From positions 310,001 to 374,000 of the forward strand of contig CABJAB010000004.1 of NCBI GenBank assembly GCA_902363445.1: 64,000 bases of DNA, read 5' to 3'. This document shows positions 25,501-34,923 of this stretch, in pieces. The notes below the pieces were generated by a model. The model ran no database searches. It was not told the DNA's origin and was given only the letters and a program-made list of their open reading frames with translations. A program made the translations under genes and the position numbers. The first letter of the stretch is position 1; the number at the start of each line of letters is the position of its first letter. Source of the DNA: Lachnospiraceae bacterium (lineage in GTDB: Bacteria; Bacillota; Clostridia; Lachnospirales; Lachnospiraceae).

Positions 25501-28500
25501 AACAGACGCTTTTTTCTTTTCCTCATTCAGGCGGTAATAAAACACCTGCGTCTGTTTCCCCTGCCCAGAATCCGGATAATCGAAGCTTTGGTAGCTGTTA
25601 TACTCCAGAAGGGAATTGTAATATAAGGTATAAGTTCCGTCGGAAGCCAGCTCGATCACAAATCCACCGGCCAGTTTCCCGGATTCGATCAAATGAGTTC
25701 CGGTCGCTTCGGCCGTCACCTGTCCGTTTCCGGTCACATAAAGCCCCTTCAGTTCATCCCTTGAAAGCCCGACAGCTCCTGTCTCTGTCTTAAACGCAGA
25801 GATATCCACGGAATGGCCGGTATATACAATATTATTGGACATCATGGACGGATAGCTCCTCACCATCAGCTCCCCGTATACGGACTCATCCAAAAGCTCC
25901 TCCGGAAGAGAGCTCAAGGAGGTGGGCACCGCCGAAGAGGTAGTGTCCGAGGTACGCAGCTGAGAGCTGGAAAGCACTACCGGCACTCCCAGTTCTTTGT
26001 CCAGAGCCGTCAGCTCTGAACGCATATACAGGATATATTTATTATGCCTGATCTTCAGCTGATAGCTGAGGGTATCTGAAGTGATCCCCATGAAGCCGAT
26101 TCCGTTTCCTGCATCCGGTTTCAGGCTGACCTGAGCGAAATTCGTGTCGGCGCTCTTATAGCTGTCGGAGACCGGAGCCATGGATTCCCTCAGCTGCTGC
26201 ACAGAGCTGGTATATGTCTTATCATCATGAACCGCATAGGCAGAAAACAGACAGTTGCCCTCACTTCCGCCAAAGTATCCCGCAGATTTTCCGGCCTGTG
26301 CCGTAAAGGACAGATCCGTCCCGCCGGCGTCCGCAATGATCTGGATCTTAGCCATATCCGCTTCCACATCGGTGCTTCCCCGTTCCCGCAGAAATGTCCG
26401 GTATTCCTCCTGATTGTCCAGGAACGCCTGGTATTTCAAAGCAGCGCCGTCCCTGACCAGCTCCAGATGGTACTGGGGAGCCGGCAGCACATCCGCGACC
26501 ATCTGCTCAGCCAAATCAGAATATACAGACCAGACCTCCGACACCCTGCCGTTTTCATCAATGGTGTTGGCTCCTGAACGCACACGGAATACGATCTTCC
26601 GGACCGCGTCGCCGTCTATGGAAGATACCGGAAGCTGTACCGATGTATCATAGACTGTATCCTGCTTCACCGCCAGCTCTCTGCCGTCCGCTCCGTAATA
26701 GACCGCTTCGTATTCATAGAACGCCGCCTCCTGCATACGATTCCATTCCGCCTGATATACGGCATTTCCCACATCGGCCATTTTAATCCCGTTCGGGATA
26801 TCCAGACTGGATATGGTCTCGGAAGCGTCTACGTCAAAATAAGAATCATCTGCAAGGAATACCCGGTAACGGACATTGTCCTCCGCGTCTCCCATGGATC
26901 TTAAGGAGGTATCTGAGGACACATTGCCGGCGAGGAATTCCTTTCTTGGATTCATAGTAAAGCCCGGAAGGCCCAGCGTCACCTGCTCTCCGCTTATACC
27001 CACGGCGAGCCGGTAGGCGCTGCCCGCGCCCATTTGTATCACACCGGCGCCGGTCCCTTTTCCTTTGCCGCCGCTTCCGGACGCTTCTGTATAACGGAAA
27101 GCTTCATATCCTGCCCCGCTGTAGGTACACGCCGTGCCGCTCTGTCTGTAAGACAGGCCGCTGCCTGCTCCATCGTACTTCGTATAGGCAAGACCGCCTC
27201 CTCCAAAGACAGCGTAGCCTTGGCCGCCGTCGTAGTCCTGTCCGGAAACCTTCCCTTTAAAATGCGCCCGGATCAGGCAGGCGTTGGTTCCTGCGCCTCC
27301 CTTTTTAATGGACCTCGTGATCACGATCTGCACTCTGCGCGCTTCCACAGGGCTTCCGGCATCCACCGTCTCTTTGGAATCCGCCGTGAAGTTCCCGGAA
27401 GAAGCGTTATCCATGGATGCCAGCTCTTTCCAGGTCCCTCCCTCTGTATAAGGGCTGTAATACACGGTATAATCCGTCACACGCCCGTCATTTCCATTCC
27501 TGTTCCAGTAGAGATCCATACTGCTCAGCTCTATGGCCGTACTGAATGTAAAAGTATAGGACAGAGAAATCGTTCCCGACTGCGTATTGGAAAAATAAGA
27601 ACGGTCCCCGTCGGAAAGACCCGATGTATCCAGCACCAGCTTTCTCATGAATTCCGGCTTCAAGATGCCCGGCGCCTCGGCCTTTTTCACATAAAAAGTA
27701 TCCGTCGCCTGACTGGTCTCATTTCCGGCCCCGTCATAATAGATGAGTTCTGTCCCCGCCTGAGCGTCGGACAAAAAGTAATTGTTCGCATCCCCCACAT
27801 TGGCCGAAACCGGATATACAGTATCCGCAATCCCAAAACATTTGGATACCGTGATACCGCTGGTATTTTTCGCCGCGATACCGCCGATATTTCCTCCTCC
27901 GATCCCATAACCGTAATTGTTGCAGGCCGTAATATACGAGCCTTTCACAAAATTTGTCATGGAACCTGTGATACCGCCGCAGTTGTCCCCCGACTGGATA
28001 AGCCCGGTATTCACGCAGCTCTGAAGCTGCATATAAACGGAGCTTCCTCCGTAAGACGCGCCGACGATTCCTCCGGAGCGGCTGCCGCGGACCGTGCCGT
28101 GGTTCTCACACCGCACCGCCCTCGCCGCTGTAGACCGGATATCGTAAAGCATTCCAACGATACCGCCGCTGCCCTCGCCGCCGTCTGATTGTACCTCTCC
28201 ATAATTGATGCAGTCTGAAATAGTCCCTCCATAATATTTCCAGATCCCGACCATACCGCCGACGCGGTTGGCTCCTCTGACTTTGCCGTAATTTTCACAA
28301 TGGCGGATGGACCAGGTGCTGCCGGTCGCACATTCCAGACGTCCGATGATTCCTCCGGTACCGTTGGAAGCCGACACAGTCTTTTCCACCACTGCACGGT
28401 TTATACAGTATACGGTATCCTTTGCCGACGCGCTGTAGCCGATAATGCCTCCGATGCCATTGTCCTGGGCATTCTGAGGCGCAAAAACCACCCATTTTTT

Positions 28501-31500
28501 TCCTGTGGCGGCATATGTGACCTCGCCGTTCTTCCGGTTATAGCCGGCGATTCCTCCCACATGGCCCCGGTAGCTTTCTATGATCACGCTGGTATCGTCC
28601 CAGCTGTCCGAATCGTTCCCGTCTGCAAAGCCGATATCCGTGATGGTCCCGTTATTCAGTCCGGCTACGCCGCCCGTATGGGCGTAGGCGGAGGTATTCG
28701 ATCCAGTCCCCACATAAACACACCCGACGGCATTTTTCACTTCATCAAGCTTGCTGTTTCCTTTCATGCTGACCCGATATTTTCCGGCAGATGTGCCGAA
28801 AACAATCCGGCTCACGGATGACCCCTGCCCGTTTACACCGGCCACGCCGCCGATGTTGGACACATTGTTGGGATCTCCTGTCCCGGTGATCTCCGCGGCA
28901 TTCACCCGGCAGTCAGAAATACTTCCGTCACTGCCAGCGTCGGAGACCCCGTTTATCCCGGCTATGCCGCCATACCCATATATTTTTGCTCCATTTGTTT
29001 CAAAATCTGTATTGGGATTATATTCCGGCGTGTTCTGAGGATCATTCGCCGTGCCCTCCACAGTTCCGTTGAACTCATATCGGCGGATGGAGCCGGTGTT
29101 GCTTCCGGCAATCCCTCCTAAGTTCCCGTAATAGGACATGTTCGTCTGGATGAAAGAGAGCTGTGCGTAGACACGGCTGTATTCCTGATCGGTCCCTTCA
29201 ATGGCTCCGGTGTTCTCACCGGAAACGCCTCCCATGGAAACATCCGGTACGTTGGAAACAAGCTCCGCCGCTTTTCCGTCCTCCCCCACACTGCAGCCGG
29301 AAACCGTTCCCGTATTCCGTCCGCTGATTCCGCCGAGAGCGCCTCCCTTGCCTCCGGCGGGGTTGGTGATCTTCACCGCTGAAACGCGGCTGTCCGCTAT
29401 GGTCCCATTATTCAAACCACTGATTCCACCGGCATAATTCCTTCCCATAAAGGAAAGCGTCCCGCTTCCGGTTTCTTTCCTCACCAAACAATTCTGAATA
29501 TTACCGTTGTTCACTCCAGCTATGCCGCCTCCGATACCGTTGGACGCCGACACGGCCCCATACCCTTTACAGTCCTGTATGGTCCCCTGATTCTGCCCGA
29601 CGACGCCTCCCGCGTCTCCGCTCTTCGCCGAAGAAATACTTCCCCGGTTGACACAGCTTCGGATTTCTCCGCCTGTACCGCTGTCTTTTCCGATGATCCC
29701 GCCGGCAGCGCCGTCTTCCGCGCTCACGGATGCCTCATTCTCAAATCCCTCTATCAGATCTGCTCCGCTGTTCCCCGCGATTCCTCCCACATTTCCGGTT
29801 CCGGAAACAGAGCCCGCCAAACGGACGGCCCCCACTCCCTGCGCCGGCCCAAGATTCCCCTCTGTGGTCCCGGCGACCCCTCCCACATTGCTGCCTGAGG
29901 AAGTGACCGTCACAGAAATATCCCGGTTCAAAGTGAGGAGTGCTTCTCCGTAATGATATCCGGTGATCCCTCCTACATTTCCTATTTCACCGTAAGCCGT
30001 CACAGAGGCTTTTTCCACAGACGTGCCCTCAATGGTCCCGAAATTCTCCGCGGCGATTCCTCCCACGAAGTTCCGCCCGGTGACAGTCTTCTTTTCAAAG
30101 CTTCCATTCTCGATGACTCCGCCGGCTTTGTTGACGCCTGTGAGGCCGCCTACATAATCCGCGCCGCCGCTTCCGATACTGGAAACGCTGCAGTTGCGGA
30201 TGACGCCTTCATTTACCTCGCAGAGGCCTCCCACATAAGTGCCGGAAGACACCACATCTCCCACGTCCTGGTTCCGGCAAGCGTCGAGCACCACATTCTT
30301 TTCCACTTTTCCGATGATGCCGCCCGCATAGGAATATGAGAACATTTTTCCGTCATAGGTCCGCCGGCCCGGCTGCTCCGCCCCGTTTTCTATGGATCCT
30401 GTCGCTGTGACCGGAGTCAGGTTCACCACGCCCTGAATCAAAAGAGACGTATCCTTATCGCTGTAGCCGACTACTCCGCCGGCGTAAATCTGTGCAGTGA
30501 TTCCCCCGAATTTACTCTGTGTCCCCGAACCCTCTTCATTTCCGCGGATGACAAGCCTTGCGCCCCCTGTCTTCAGTCCGCTGCCGTCCAGAATCCGGAC
30601 AGACTCCTCCAGACCGGCATTTTTAAGCTCTACGGCGCTGGTTTCCGCCATGGCCCGGATTTCCTCCCTGGAGGTATCGCCGGCCACAAGGCGGTTATAA
30701 CCAATAAAACCGCCCGCAAAAGCATCTGCCGTCAGCTTGCCGAGGAAATTATCAGTCTGGAAAGCCGCGCTGATCTCCTGCTCCGCCGCCGCGAGGACAT
30801 TGCCTCCCACGGTTCCGCCCACGCAGTAGGTGCCGGTCACTTCATTGGGGTCAGCGCTTATGGAACGTCCCTGTCCGTTCTCATCGGCAAGCAGGGCCAG
30901 TGAAGCATTGAAACCGGCATAACCGCCCGCATAGCAGCCGCTTCCCTTTATATAACCGCCCGCTACTTCATAATCCTCAATCACAGCATCCACGTCATTA
31001 TATCCGGCAATCCCGCCCACAAAATTCTGGCCGGCCACATAACACACCACCGACAGAGCTTTTCCCCGGCCGGAAATGACGGCGCCGGAAAGATCGCGGG
31101 CCGTATTTCCCAATATTCCATTGTTATAGCCGGCAATTCCTCCCGCATAATCGCCGCTCAGAGAAGCCGCCGCCGAAAGCTTTTCGGACACAGAGCCTCC
31201 GTCCACCTCGCTGCCGCAGGCGAAAATGAGCCCCGTATTATAACCGGTGATTCCTCCCGCGTAACCGCCTGCTGCTACAACGACGCCTTTATTCGTCCAG
31301 TTTTTAATCTGTAAGGACAGTTCTCTGTCTTCCTTCGGAATGAGGATGCCGTTGTCATCCTGCTTCCAGACGCCGGCGCTGCAGCCTACTATGCCGCCCA
31401 CATAAGAGTCTCCGATGACGTTAGCCTCATTCACGCCGCTCTTTCCCCGTCCGGTACTGCCGTCTATCCCAGTCTCGGAGCCTTCACTGAAGCCGGCTAT

Positions 31501-33840
31501 GCCGCCCACATAACGGCAGCCGAAAATATAGCCTTCCTTCCCTGTCTCCTCCTCCGTACTGCAGGATTCAATGGAAGCAGACTTGTTATATCCCACAATA
31601 CCGCCCACATAGACTCCAAGAAGTTTCTTTTCCAAACTGGCGCGGTCTCCTAAGATTTCTTCCAGATACGTATCCGTATACTGGGGAGAGCTGATGCAGT
31701 CCCTTATGATCAGGCCGTCCTGATCTCCGGTAATATTTTCACTGTATCCAGTGATCCCCCCGATATATCTGGCCTCCAAGGGATCCTCGCCAGACGCTTC
31801 CACCGGTCCGTAATTCTGGCAGCCCTCCACGAGGATCTCTCCATCCTTCTCCGCTTTCAGCCTTCCTACAATGCCTCCCACATAGGTTTTTCCCAGCACG
31901 CGGGCGCGGTTTACCAGGCCGTCATAAATGACCGCCCCGTTTGCAGCGCTTTCCTGCGCCCCTGCGATTCCGCCCACATCCTCTGTTCCCGTCACCGTAC
32001 TCGGATGTGCCGCAGGTTCCGAATTCAGGACCGTCAGATTCTCCAGCGTCCCGCTGTTCACACCACAGAACGCCCCTGTCTGCTTCTCCCCCGACACAGT
32101 GACCCGGTCCAGGGAAACGTATCTCATCACACCTGCATTTTTCAAGAACAGCCCTGCGGGCCTGGCTTCCTGCCCTTCGCCATAGAGCCCCGACTCCTGA
32201 TTCCGGCTCACGGAAATTTCAATCCCGCTGATGGTATGGCCTTTTCCGCCGTTCCCCTCAAAAACGGCACATTCCCTCAGCTGCTTAAAGGAAGGAAAAG
32301 CGGCACCGGATACGGACGCTGTCTCACCGTATTCATTCGTCTCGAACAGGCTGCCGCTCTCAGCAAAAGTCTCCCAGTCCACATCGGAGGCCAGCTGATA
32401 GATCACTCTGTCGGCGGTCTTGAGGTCTTCATAGCCCTCCTCTTCCCTCTGTTCCTTTGAATAATCCTCCATATAACGGATATTGTACAGATGCCTTCCG
32501 TTTTCGATAGAGTAGGAAGCCACGGTAAAATCCTGTGCCGACACAGAACGCATACTTCCAAAATAGGCATTCTCAACATTGCTCTGCTTTTTCGCAGTCG
32601 TCTTATAATAAACGCCGGAGCCCTGAACGGTACCGTAAACATCCTCCGCCTTTATGCCGAAGCGGCGGAAGCTGTAAGTGGACTTGAATCTGCTGAGATC
32701 AGGCGACAAGGCGCCCGTCTCTCCCGTAAGCGCCTCATATGCATCATAATAAAGAGAACTGGTGGCTCCCAGGTCCGCCGCGTCCAGTACCACGCGCACC
32801 GTCCCGTCGCTTTCCACCCAGGCGGGGATCTCATAATCTCCCAGCTTCTGCGCCGTCGGATTTTTACCGTTTGCATCATAGCTATATCTGGTCACGCTGC
32901 ATGTGACCTCCGACTTGAACAGTTCATTTTTCAGCCGGCTTCCGTCCAGGGTGAACACCAAGAGGGGGTTCTTAGTCTCTTTAGCACAGACCGTGATCTC
33001 ATAAACAAGTTCCTGAGTCGCCGTCCTCACCTTAGTCAGCCGGAAAGAGAGATTTAAGGTATCTCCATTATTCAGTTTGACCTCGCCTATGGAAGGCTTC
33101 TCCGTCTTGGTGCTGGTAGCTCTGGATAAAGTATCCACTCCATAATAGCCTACCATCCGCGCTTTCCGGTAGTCGCTCTTTCTGTTGGAAATATCCACGG
33201 TCTTCCGTTTGGCCGTGTTGTCCGGATTATATTCAAATCCTGTGCTTTTGTCACTGTAAAGGACCGCAAACACCTGGCCGTCCTCCGGCGTGAACTCCAC
33301 ACAGACGGTGGCGTTCAGAATAGAAGTATCATAAAGATATGCCGACAGCATATCATAGAGGGCCGTCACTTCTTTTTCGGCATTTCCCGCCAGATAGTTT
33401 TGATAGTCCTCCTTTGTTCCGATCAGAGAACAGATTTCTCCTTGATAACGGGATGCGTTGGGCCTGGTGGTATCCTTGTCGCTTTCGGGCCAGACCTCGG
33501 ATAACTTATACGGTTCTCCATCCGCTCCCTTAAGCTTTGTGACATCCAGCACATGCCCATATTCCCCTGTCTCGTCTGCAACAGCCGCCTGAAGCTCACC
33601 CAGCCGGCCGTTTTCACTGTATTCCGTCAGCTGGTTCTGAGCCGCCACGAAAATGGTCTGAGCATACTCGTTCTGTCTCTTGAAATCTGTAAAACTCAGC
33701 CACCTCGTGATCCCAAAAACTGTGGCTCCCGCAAGAATCAAAAGGATCACGATCACGACAATCAACTCAACCAGCGTGTATCCACCCTGGCTGTTTCTTC
33801 CCGCTTTTCTGTTTTTCCTTCTGCTCTTCAATGATTCCAT
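22576..33840 (-). CDS. Giant prepilin-adhesin with GLUG repeats (3754 aa)
   Basis: One uninterrupted frame. Residues 1-20 are a basic leader ending GG; mature sequence starts YTLVELIVVIVILLILAGAT with Glu5, a true type III prepilin signal. A pseudopilin-like region reaches about residue 600. About 38 copies of a GGIxGYN (GLUG-like) repeat fill roughly 620-1990. A discoidin-like region (ELSSMDLYWNRNG ... VQIVITRS) spans about 2065-2200, then a Gly-rich stretch. The last ~1500 residues look like tandem Fn3-like beta domains. There is no LPxTG. Lying between pilT and three minor pilins, it is probably a pilus-borne or tip adhesin. Prepilins usually have 130-500 residues. Confidence 0.9.
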   Translation of the reverse strand: MESLKSRRKNRKAGRNSQGGYTLVELIVVIVILLILAGATVFGITRWLSFTDFKRQNEYAQTIFVAAQNQLTEYSENGRLGELQAAVADETGEYGHVLDVTKLKGADGEPYKLSEVWPESDKDTTRPNASRYQGEICSLIGTKEDYQNYLAGNAEKEVTALYDMLSAYLYDTSILNATVCVEFTPEDGQVFAVLYSDKSTGFEYNPDNTAKRKTVDISNRKSDYRKARMVGYYGVDTLSRATSTKTEKPSIGEVKLNNGDTLNLSFRLTKVRTATQELVYEITVCAKETKNPLLVFTLDGSRLKNELFKSEVTCSVTRYSYDANGKNPTAQKLGDYEIPAWVESDGTVRVVLDAADLGATSSLYYDAYEALTGETGALSPDLSRFKSTYSFRRFGIKAEDVYGTVQGSGVYYKTTAKKQSNVENAYFGSMRSVSAQDFTVASYSIENGRHLYNIRYMEDYSKEQREEEGYEDLKTADRVIYQLASDVDWETFAESGSLFETNEYGETASVSGAAFPSFKQLRECAVFEGNGGKGHTISGIEISVSRNQESGLYGEGQEARPAGLFLKNAGVMRYVSLDRVTVSGEKQTGAFCGVNSGTLENLTVLNSEPAAHPSTVTGTEDVGGIAGAQESAANGAVIYDGLVNRARVLGKTYVGGIVGRLKAEKDGEILVEGCQNYGPVEASGEDPLEARYIGGITGYSENITGDQDGLIIRDCISSPQYTDTYLEEILGDRASLEKKLLGVYVGGIVGYNKSASIESCSTEEETGKEGYIFGCRYVGGIAGFSEGSETGIDGSTGRGKSGVNEANVIGDSYVGGIVGCSAGVWKQDDNGILIPKEDRELSLQIKNWTNKGVVVAAGGYAGGITGYNTGLIFACGSEVDGGSVSEKLSAAASLSGDYAGGIAGYNNGILGNTARDLSGAVISGRGKALSVVCYVAGQNFVGGIAGYNDVDAVIEDYEVAGGYIKGSGCYAGGYAGFNASLALLADENGQGRSISADPNEVTGTYCVGGTVGGNVLAAAEQEISAAFQTDNFLGKLTADAFAGGFIGYNRLVAGDTSREEIRAMAETSAVELKNAGLEESVRILDGSGLKTGGARLVIRGNEEGSGTQSKFGGITAQIYAGGVVGYSDKDTSLLIQGVVNLTPVTATGSIENGAEQPGRRTYDGKMFSYSYAGGIIGKVEKNVVLDACRNQDVGDVVSSGTYVGGLCEVNEGVIRNCSVSSIGSGGADYVGGLTGVNKAGGVIENGSFEKKTVTGRNFVGGIAAENFGTIEGTSVEKASVTAYGEIGNVGGITGYHYGEALLTLNRDISVTVTSSGSNVGGVAGTTEGNLGPAQGVGAVRLAGSVSGTGNVGGIAGNSGADLIEGFENEASVSAEDGAAGGIIGKDSGTGGEIRSCVNRGSISSAKSGDAGGVVGQNQGTIQDCKGYGAVSASNGIGGGIAGVNNGNIQNCLVRKETGSGTLSFMGRNYAGGISGLNNGTIADSRVSAVKITNPAGGKGGALGGISGRNTGTVSGCSVGEDGKAAELVSNVPDVSMGGVSGENTGAIEGTDQEYSRVYAQLSFIQTNMSYYGNLGGIAGSNTGSIRRYEFNGTVEGTANDPQNTPEYNPNTDFETNGAKIYGYGGIAGINGVSDAGSDGSISDCRVNAAEITGTGDPNNVSNIGGVAGVNGQGSSVSRIVFGTSAGKYRVSMKGNSKLDEVKNAVGCVYVGTGSNTSAYAHTGGVAGLNNGTITDIGFADGNDSDSWDDTSVIIESYRGHVGGIAGYNRKNGEVTYAATGKKWVVFAPQNAQDNGIGGIIGYSASAKDTVYCINRAVVEKTVSASNGTGGIIGRLECATGSTWSIRHCENYGKVRGANRVGGMVGIWKYYGGTISDCINYGEVQSDGGEGSGGIVGMLYDIRSTAARAVRCENHGTVRGSRSGGIVGASYGGSSVYMQLQSCVNTGLIQSGDNCGGITGSMTNFVKGSYITACNNYGYGIGGGNIGGIAAKNTSGITVSKCFGIADTVYPVSANVGDANNYFLSDAQAGTELIYYDGAGNETSQATDTFYVKKAEAPGILKPEFMRKLVLDTSGLSDGDRSYFSNTQSGTISLSYTFTFSTAIELSSMDLYWNRNGNDGRVTDYTVYYSPYTEGGTWKELASMDNASSGNFTADSKETVDAGSPVEARRVQIVITRSIKKGGAGTNACLIRAHFKGKVSGQDYDGGQGYAVFGGGGLAYTKYDGAGSGLSYRQSGTACTYSGAGYEAFRYTEASGSGGKGKGTGAGVIQMGAGSAYRLAVGISGEQVTLGLPGFTMNPRKEFLAGNVSSDTSLRSMGDAEDNVRYRVFLADDSYFDVDASETISSLDIPNGIKMADVGNAVYQAEWNRMQEAAFYEYEAVYYGADGRELAVKQDTVYDTSVQLPVSSIDGDAVRKIVFRVRSGANTIDENGRVSEVWSVYSDLAEQMVADVLPAPQYHLELVRDGAALKYQAFLDNQEEYRTFLRERGSTDVEADMAKIQIIADAGGTDLSFTAQAGKSAGYFGGSEGNCLFSAYAVHDDKTYTSSVQQLRESMAPVSDSYKSADTNFAQVSLKPDAGNGIGFMGITSDTLSYQLKIRHNKYILYMRSELTALDKELGVPVVLSSSQLRTSDTTSSAVPTSLSSLPEELLDESVYGELMVRSYPSMMSNNIVYTGHSVDISAFKTETGAVGLSRDELKGLYVTGNGQVTAEATGTHLIESGKLAGGFVIELASDGTYTLYYNSLLEYNSYQSFDYPDSGQGKQTQVFYYRLNEEKKKASVPVIRINDHGQNGTDGDPNEDSLVITWDLNKDGYENTSGGRNYENGAVYDYVIVGYTADGTAVQLDKGVYVTGTDGENSMSYDISSWNYKKAEISISRRGKESQSGMTEIFPAGAVKNCEFKLRFSQIAKPVVSLHRNESGIVEKNSLLYDVTWNGIPAAERSELAAYQVTAERSEEDSGAVSTYTDENEFEAARQAFMTLYGGKSGVQVTEKEGKAIYSWNEDAVGASIRKTMVIQWEKSENDSVWTMERSLETVWIFEIPEDSQDAGGDVLTRMIDLNDYERGETLDISVKALAAAGAGIYRDGPKGVIRSMTLPSRLDVPDVEEMTGSPAYRVHGDQGADGTEKPFMTQEELAADGIELVFEPTTESGILQGKYEIAAAVYDSKEDADSEKVLYTGDGDGSQAGYWNYGALETVITKASAVSMGGNFLRSEYTMESLSADYAGKWLKIAMRSVSDSNVSSMWSDEDEAADGTVNYKWIRIPRIQMSAPEMEEGARTLYYMDGQWKGDFSQTEAGTDDLAVSQTALSFKEQSYGDGYQVQLVRAAEDAEITGTAEDHTVYYADWIYLENNGAGGYHVFYSSSAPSFQRENWTDPNAPVCVADDLAVYLGDIGPETPYVKLPYTGTAWESAADSASEVTAISALQWADGVFTLILPDAISVGSGDSAYFDGAFLFTAHVSARTRVSEENLEWYEDSEIAGWYRTIGAAGEHGTVTEIREEFQTAPSLTVSLGTSSRPGTAYEISAVSDKWLVFEAAVKDGAGGVYSRRRLSAAGAGTSDISSLLLLSDKEYAAFAGKTLEVRAASVDMKTGGLSEWTEWVSLGALPELILEAPVVSETSVSSLNGIIDTEKRSEFISNLPGKSYSWISDAKASGYDILSGGQSGRIGLETGTYVLATLTAESENGGISGTLSVEVTVSVTETPSGYRFTLTVPDDTVTVGTGDDLQMFRFENNVEIRGVPEDLNYQVRAYVSPS

Positions 33841-33855
33841 GATTCTCCCGCTTTT

Positions 33856-34905
33856 CTAAAAATATTGTTCCAGATCCTTCCGGTCGTTGGTATATTGGAA
33901 CGCAGTCTCTCTTGTTATATAATTCTGTGCCGTCAGACGCCTTAAATCCATGTTAAGCGTATGCATCCCAAGTGCTCCCCCGGACTGCATCACATTTCCC
34001 ATCTGATGGCTCTTATTTTCCCGGATCAGGTTGGACACCGCATCGGTGCCTAAAAGGACCTCTGTCCCCGCTATCCTTCCTCTGCCTCCCGCCATGGGCA
34101 TCAGGCACTGGGTGATCACGCCCTTCAGCACACCGGCCAGCTGTGTACGCACCTGGTTCTGTGAGCCGGCCGGACAAGCGTCGATGATACGGTCTATGGT
34201 CTGCGCCGCCCCTGTCGTGTGGAGCGTGGACAGGACCAGATGTCCCGTCTCCGCCGCCGTCAGGGCCGCCTGGATAGTCTCAAAATCCCGCATCTCCCCC
34301 ACGAGGATGATGTCCGGGTCCTCACGCAGGGCGCTGCGGAGGGCAGACGCAAAGCTGGCGGTATCCCTTCCCGTCTCTCTTTGATGGATCAGAGCCTTTT
34401 TCCCCTCATAAGTATATTCAATGGGATCCTCAATGGTTATGATATGGACCGCCTGATTCTGATTGATATATTCGATCATGGACGCCAGAGTCGTGGACTT
34501 TCCGCTTCCGGTAGGACCTGTCACCAGCACCAGCCCTCTCGGTTCCGCCGCCAGCTCATATAGCTTCTCCGGAAGGTGCAGCTCTTTAAGACTCGGTATA
34601 TGGCTGCTCAGCAGACGGATGGCCGCGGCGATCCGGTTCTGCTGGCGGAAGACATTGATCCTCTGACGATTTCCGTCCTGAGTCTGGACCGCGAAGTCAA
34701 TGTCCTTCCCCTCCTTCAGACATTCGTTCTGCCGCCCGTCCAAAAGGCCGTAGAGCATCTCCTCTGTCTCCGCCTCCGTGGGCTGCAGCGGCGCCTCTTC
34801 CAGCTTTCCGTGTCTGCGTATGAGAAGCGGCTGCCCGGCTGAAATATGGATATCCGAAGCCTCCAGCTCTCTTCCCATATAAATGATCCTGTTTATATCA
34901 TACAT
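33856..34905 (-). CDS. pilT: Type IV pilus retraction ATPase PilT
   Basis: 349 residues with the PilT start DINRIIYMGRELEASDIHIS, Walker A GPTGSGKSTT, Asp box and Walker B DPDIILVGEMRD, and the ETGHLVLSTLHTTGA motif. It disassembles the pilus and drives twitching or DNA uptake. It is immediately downstream of pilB (18 bases) and 15 bases before the giant prepilin. Confidence 0.96.
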   Translation of the reverse strand: MYDINRIIYMGRELEASDIHISAGQPLLIRRHGKLEEAPLQPTEAETEEMLYGLLDGRQNECLKEGKDIDFAVQTQDGNRQRINVFRQQNRIAAAIRLLSSHIPSLKELHLPEKLYELAAEPRGLVLVTGPTGSGKSTTLASMIEYINQNQAVHIITIEDPIEYTYEGKKALIHQRETGRDTASFASALRSALREDPDIILVGEMRDFETIQAALTAAETGHLVLSTLHTTGAAQTIDRIIDACPAGSQNQVRTQLAGVLKGVITQCLMPMAGGRGRIAGTEVLLGTDAVSNLIRENKSHQMGNVMQSGGALGMHTLNMDLRRLTAQNYITRETAFQYTNDRKDLEQYF

Positions 34906-34923
34906 AAGCTCTCCGACTCCTGT

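Noticed and set aside
24493..28188. Long open frames on the plus strand opposite the giant prepilin (377 and 384 codons)
   Set aside because: They lie in a fixed frame antisense to a clearly coding, repeat-rich protein, have no ribosome sites or domains, and their composition is what one expects from the complementary frame.
27860..32000. Regularly spaced short DNA repeats resembling a CRISPR array or tandem repeats
   Set aside because: They are the coding repeats for GGIxGYN motifs in the giant prepilin; spacing varies and the frame is continuous.
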